This document shows, piece after piece, positions 59,201 through 64,000 of a stretch of 64,000 nt of DNA. The notes beneath the pieces were generated by a model that saw only the letters and a list, made by a program, of their open reading frames with translations, did no database searches and was not told the DNA's origin. The stretch's first letter is position 1; each line of letters begins with the position of its first letter. The translations under genes were made by a program, and so were the position numbers. The DNA is taken from NCBI GenBank assembly GCA_963575745.1, contig CAUYUJ010015730.1, positions 1-64,000 on the forward strand, given 5' to 3'. Source of the stretch: Prorocentrum cordatum. Taxonomy: Eukaryota; Sar; Dinophyceae; Prorocentrales; Prorocentraceae.

Positions 59201-60285
59201 AAGAAAGGGTTGGTTGGTCGACTCAATTTCCAGGGTCTGATGCCTGTTAATTGCTGCCGTCCCTCCGCATCGGCCGTTGGCCGTTTCCGTCCTCGAAACG
59301 GGCCCACAGGTTTTTCTTGCCGAGGCATCAGGATGATTACCAAGGGGGGACGTCGGAGGAAGAGCCGAAGGAGGGAGTAGGAAGTTGCCGGGCCCGCGCG
59401 AAGGCACGATGAGGATGCTCCTCGTGCTGCTTCACGACTTTCCAGAGTTCCTGTGCGACTACCATTTCGCCTTCTGCGACCTTGTGCCCATACCGTGCGT
59501 TCAGGCCCCCGGGAAGGGAAGAGAGAGGAAGCGGATATTTTGTATGCGGAGGAGGAGGAGGAGCAAATGAGGAGAGGAGCAGGAAGAGGAGGAGGAGGAG
59601 GAAGACGAGGAGGAGGAGGAGGAGGAGGAGGAGTACATTCGAGGATGAGGAAGATGGGAGAGAGGGTGAGAGAGAGCAGGAGAGGGCCACACTGTGTGCG
59701 CTCGAGCCACATATGGCGTCATGCCCCTCCCACGCTTCCCTTCCCATTGCTCCGGAGCAGTTTGCATCCGCCGCAGGGGGCATCATGGAGAACCTTGATC
59801 CCGCAACTCGGAATCCCGCAAAGGGGGAGGCGCGGTGGGGGTGTGAGTTCGATTGCTTTAGCACCGCACCGCCCAAAACAGATGCCCCCCGGCCGCCGGC
59901 AGCGGCATCCGAGGCCGTGCCCGCAGGCTGGGCCCAGCGCCGCTGAGGAGGAGGAGGACATCCGCGGCGGCTGCCCGGCGCCCCCTGCCCGCGCACCCGC
60001 GCTGCTGCCACGGGGCCGCACGGCAGACGCCGCGGGAGCACTGAGAGGGGCACCGCGCGCAGCAGCACCAGCGCCAGGAGCAGCGCAGCGGCCACAACGG
60101 CGGCGACCGACGTTGCTCGCCCCCCGCCTGAGCTCCCCCTCCTTCCCAGACGGCGCGACCATGAATCGGCGCACCCACCAGCTGCAGACCCGTTATACCA
60201 ACAGTGCTTGCAACACAACCTCGACGATTGACGACATATGCATTCACATCACCAAAGCCGTTTTCTAAGCCTATTGGGACCACCA
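59201..60285. other. No gene recognised; one GGA tract
   Basis: A GGA-rich tract lies at 59552-59650. The rest is GC-rich with shadow frames only. Confidence 0.4.
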
Positions 60286-61082
60286 TGAGTACCACATCGC
60301 ATCACCACGACACTACGCACACCGACGACATCACAGCAGACCAGAAGCTACGAGAGCTCATCGATCAACGACGCAACACATACAGTAGTGACACAACTAC
60401 CAGGAACACGCTAAACAAGCTAACTTTGAAACAACTCCGGACCATCAAACGCGCTTGAGAACATGCCAAGTTGGCAATCATCGTATGCCAATGAAAAGGC
60501 CTCAAGAAGATCGTCAACGTGAAGATATCCCCAAATAGTCTCATGATCTTGTGTATGACGACCTCAGCAGGCGAAGAAGAGAGTAACAGACAGAGCATCG
60601 CAGACGTCTTTGCCACTTTCTACGAAGAGCTATACACCCTTCGAAGTGTTTTTGGAGTATCCCTCATCGTAGCCTTGGCGATAGCGGAGGCCCTCTTCCT
60701 GTCTCCCCCTCGCCCTTTCCTCCTCGCTCTGGCAAAGGTCTTCCTTCCACCTGCTGCTCGGCTTTCTCCTCCTCTTCCTCCGCCTCCCCCTCCTCACCCT
60801 CATCCTCTTCATCCCCCTTCCTCAACCTCTTCTTCCTACTATGTCTTCCCCTCCTCCTTCCTCTTCTCTTCGTGCACCTGCTCCCCAGCCCCCCGTTGCA
60901 CGGGCGCGTATGCCGCTTTTCCGCGGCGCCGTCGCCGCCGCGGCCGGTTGGGGCGCGATTTCTGACAGCCAGATCGCGAAGCCGTTGGGACAACCCCGCG
61001 GGCCAGGTCATTGAGGCATTTCCTTTGGGTCGCTGGGCCGCCAGATCAATCCGTCGAGGCACACCGGGGGCCCAAAAAGGAC

Positions 61083-61552
61083 GACTGCTACAGGATCTGG
61101 ACGACCTGCGCGGATTACTGACATGATCTGGCGGCCCCCATAGGGAGGGCGCTCCCGCCTAAGAGTTCTTCACAATTCATCCACTGACGAGGCTCTCGGT
61201 GGCGACATTCCCCAGATCTGCGCTTCAGGAGCGCAGGATGAATGACAGCTAAACGGTTTGGACGACCCGTTCGGATTGCTAGCGTGATCTGGCGGCCTCA
61301 TACAAAAGGGGCTCTCGCCTGAGATTTCTCACAACTCAGTCACAGACGAGGCTGCCGCTCGAGACATCTTCCAGGTCCACGCTTCAGGAACCCCACAGCG
61401 ATGTAAACGACGACTCTTACAGGATCTGGATGACCCGTTCGGATTGCTAACAAAATTTGGCGGCGCCACAGGGAAGGGGGCTCCCGCCTAAGACGCTCTC
61501 ACACTTCACCCATAGACGAGGCTCCCGCTCGAGACTTCCTTCATGTCTACGC
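61083..61552 (+). repeat. Tandem repeat of about 165 bp inside LINE 3
   Basis: Units carry ggatctggacgacc/tggatgacccgttcggatt near 61093, 61258 and 61425, each followed by tggcggc...ctcccgcctaaga and gacgaggct. The third unit is truncated at the GAT microsatellite. Confidence 0.85.
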
Positions 61553-61558
61553 TGATGT

Positions 61559-61642
<84 letters not shown>

Positions 61643-61740
61643 CAAGGACGATGGTGACGACGATGGTGATGATTATGATGATGATGAGAATGGTGCTGGT
61701 GACAATGTTGATGACGAGGCTGATGCTGATGATGTGTTTG
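61552..61740 (+). repeat. (GAT)n microsatellite inside LINE 3
   Basis: Pure GAT run at 61558-61640, degenerate afterwards. Confidence 0.93.
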
Positions 61741-63210
61741 TGCGGGGGGGTCATCCTGATGTTTCTGTTCCTGCGTGGGGGTGTCCGTAGAGGGCCAACA
61801 GCATTGAGCATGTGGGAGCACATCTCAGAACGACGCCGACGATACGAACAATGCCGCCGCGACAGCAGACTCCAACATACCACCGTTCACAGTGTCGGGG
61901 CCTACCCGAGCCATGAGGCAGATGAGAAACGACAGGAGCAACGACACCGCGGGGCTCACAGTTGAACTACTCAAGCCAGGGGAACCGCAATTTAGCCACA
62001 CTTCATATTTGCAACATGACAAACCAACGGCCATCATCCCAGTGCCGCGTCGCTTCGGCAAACGGCTGGAAACCACACTTGGCGCGCACCAGAGCCCCGA
62101 CCAGGCCGGCTTCTGGCGTGGTTTCGGCACCGAAAACCATGCCTGCACGACGGCAACGTTGCACGAACAATCACTCTGTTGGCAGCTCCCAATCTGGACT
62201 GGCGGCATTCCTTACCGCATCAGTATGTTCCCGAAGCAGACATGACTATCCTTCAACGCATGTACAGCGACCGGACGGGCACTGTCAAAACCGACGCCGC
62301 CAGCCGAAGTTTTAGTTCATAGCTGGGCGCGAAGCAGGGAAATCCATTCAGCTCTTTCTTGTTCAATGCGTTTTTGGAGCACACAACTGCTTAGGCGAAA
62401 CCAGCCCAGCTGGCATCGCAGGAAGTTCGGCATAACATTCGGCTACGCCCAAGAAGCTAGCATCGCGAACCTACGTGTTGCAGACGACACGTTGCTGTGC
62501 GCCCCCTGGATTTCCGTTAACTCCCATGGTTGCTACGTGACGTAAAGAGTAAGGCGTCTTGTTGCGGACGTTCGTTACACCACTACTTTCGCGCGCATCA
62601 TCTTGGATGGCGAACGCATGTAGACCAACAAACAGAACATCAAATATTTGTTCGGGACAAAGATCGTTCGACCAATTCCACGACGCCAGGCCAAACCACA
62701 TAATGGCCGCGGGATGGTTTCAATTCCATCACGAACAAATGGTCGCACAATGTATTATGAATTTTCGCTGACCCTCACCAAGAATATTCCCGCCACGCTG
62801 CAAAGAACGCAACGAAACATGCGCAGACTTGCCATAGGGATCCCGAGAAGACGGAACAGGCAATACAAAGCAGACAGACGCATGGCACCAACGACACCAG
62901 CACTCAGGACAGCGATGCCGACGCCAGCACCGACACCAGCACTGACAAGAGCACGGCGCCACACGGCCAAAGCGACGGAGACAATGACGACGGGTTTGAA
63001 TCTTGGTTCCACTTTCTGTGGGCAAGTACTTCCACCGTTTTGGCGCTTGCCAAACGAGCACGAGTCGACGACTGGACGGACTTGCCTTTCAGAGTAAATC
63101 GGCATTCGAAGCACACGGCGCCAATCACGACAACAGAACATGGGCACGATTGAACTCGCCTTGGTACCCAAGCTCACACGACCATCGCCCAGCTTTTCGC
63201 CGACGGGGAC

Positions 63211-63574
63211 GACAGAGAAGTACATGTGAGTGCGACAGTGCTTCTTCTTTTGCATACTGTGACTGATGCCAGCAAAACGCACCATGGTGGGAAGTGCCCC
63301 AGAACGTACAGTGGAGGGAGAATCAAGGTAGATCTATTCTGGAACACATGCTTCTCCCACTCCGGCAACAACGCTTGAGCCGGCGCTTTGGCGCCCCTGC
63401 CAGGCTCTTGCAGGACTGGCCCCCTGGGACGTGGACAGGCGCCTCGCCTCCCCAGCCAGCCAGCCGTGTAATAGTCAAAGGGCGCCTGGTTCGGCCTCGA
63501 CGAGTGCCAGGGGCTTCCCACGGGCTGGCCCTCCCAGCAGGCCGCTTCTGGCGTAAGCGCCGCGTGCGGACCAG
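63211..63574. other. No gene recognised
   Basis: Follows the decayed LINE; no motif found. Confidence 0.35.
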
Positions 63575-63745
63575 GGAGGAGGGAAGAGGGAGGAGGGAGC
63601 AAGGAGGAGGGAGGAGGAAGGAGGGAGGAGGGAGGATGGAGGAGGGAGCGAGGGAGGGAGGAGGGAGGAGGGAGGAGGGACGGAAAAAGGGAGGGAGGGG
63701 GGGAAGGAGCGAGGGACGGAGGGACGGAGGGAGGGAGGGAGGGCA
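63575..63745 (+). repeat. GGAGGGA purine tract
   Basis: Repeats of ggagggagg with single substitutions; G-quadruplex potential on the plus strand. Confidence 0.9.
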
Positions 63746-64000
63746 ACGACGAGGACGGAACCATGTCCAGAAGTGCTGCCCGCGTTGGGGCGAGAGGGCG
63801 AGAGAGTGGCATTCTGCACGGCGCGGGACATCGCCGCTATTGAAATGCGGCCAGCACTGCAGCGTGAGCGCCACGTCTGAAAAGGCAAAGAAGGTTCCGA
63901 TCGACACCAGGCAGACTTTTGGAAATCTTGTGTGTATGCCATCTGCGGGAGAGGTGGCGGCAGCATCGGACATGATCAGGGGAGAGACCAGGGTAGCATT
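63746..64000. other. No gene recognised
   Basis: Window end, unique-looking DNA. Confidence 0.35.

Larger units (their letters stand above)
60286..63210 (+). pseudogene. Decayed LINE 3 (connector, reverse transcriptase, tail)
   Basis: Pieces in several frames with stops. KLRELIDQRRN (about 60345) and SIADVFATFYEELY (about 60597-60640) are the connector that precedes LINE polymerases. Then, after about 1.2 kb of other repeats, come DQAGFWRGFGTENHACT (about 62098), LFLFNAFLEH (motif B region, about 62353), LRVADDTLLCA (motif C, about 62481), HIMAAGWFQFHHEQ (about 62698), TLQRTQRNMRRLAIGIPRRR (about 62793) and DDGFESWFHFLW (about 62985). The order matches LINE polymerases known from dinoflagellates and animals. 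No endonuclease was found upstream. Confidence 0.7.

Overview
The window looks like repeat-rich, gene-poor nuclear DNA of a dinoflagellate. The reasons are the transposon content (a Copia polyprotein with a methyltransferase-like insert, and LINEs with zinc-finger or RNase H tails of a type common in dinoflagellate genomes), the very heavy load of GGA/TCC, GTC, GAT and TTA microsatellites, the many small foldback elements, and one possible spliced-leader relic. The genus cannot be settled from the sequence. I see no rRNA, no CRISPR, no convincing tRNA, and no host gene I would defend strongly; one 253-codon minus-strand frame at 19.9-20.65 kb is the only weak candidate.

Layout. 0-21 kb: microsatellites, minisatellites, tandem arrays and foldback elements, including a TTTAGC satellite between inverted repeats (8390-8945), two minisatellites in opposite orientation (12.1 and 12.9 kb) and a 101-bp satellite of ten units (18.16-19.17 kb). 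21.3-26.3 kb: a plus-strand LINE (endonuclease, reverse transcriptase, zinc fingers, tail domain) broken by one in-frame stop and two frame changes. 26.5-33.4 kb: a cluster of short inverted-repeat elements of several families, a nearly perfect 154-bp-arm hairpin (29129-29446), and two copies of a composite repeat joined to TCC tracts. 33.4-37.1 kb: low-complexity DNA. 37.1-47.7 kb: an array of about 73-bp repeats into which a complete Ty1/copia element has inserted on the minus strand. Its 220-bp LTRs differ at three positions, it has a 5-bp target duplication CCATG, and it has one 3021-codon open frame. 48.1-49.0 kb: an inverted third copy of the composite repeat. 50-55.3 kb: a second plus-strand LINE (endonuclease, reverse transcriptase, RNase H, zinc-binding tail) lying between 41-bp inverted repeats. 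55.3-58.1 kb: foldback elements. 60.3-63.2 kb: a decayed third LINE, interrupted by tandem repeats.

The recognisable proteins all serve transposition. The Copia element supplies Gag, protease, integrase, reverse transcriptase and RNase H for copying through LTRs; the LINEs supply nicking endonuclease and reverse transcriptase for target-primed copying. The most unusual observations are (1) a well-formed 254-codon frame with a zinc-ligand pattern that overlaps the Copia polyprotein in another reading frame, (2) a cytosine-methyltransferase-like domain inside that polyprotein, (3) the large palindrome, and (4) a set of foldback families, several of which contain, border or have grown into satellites.
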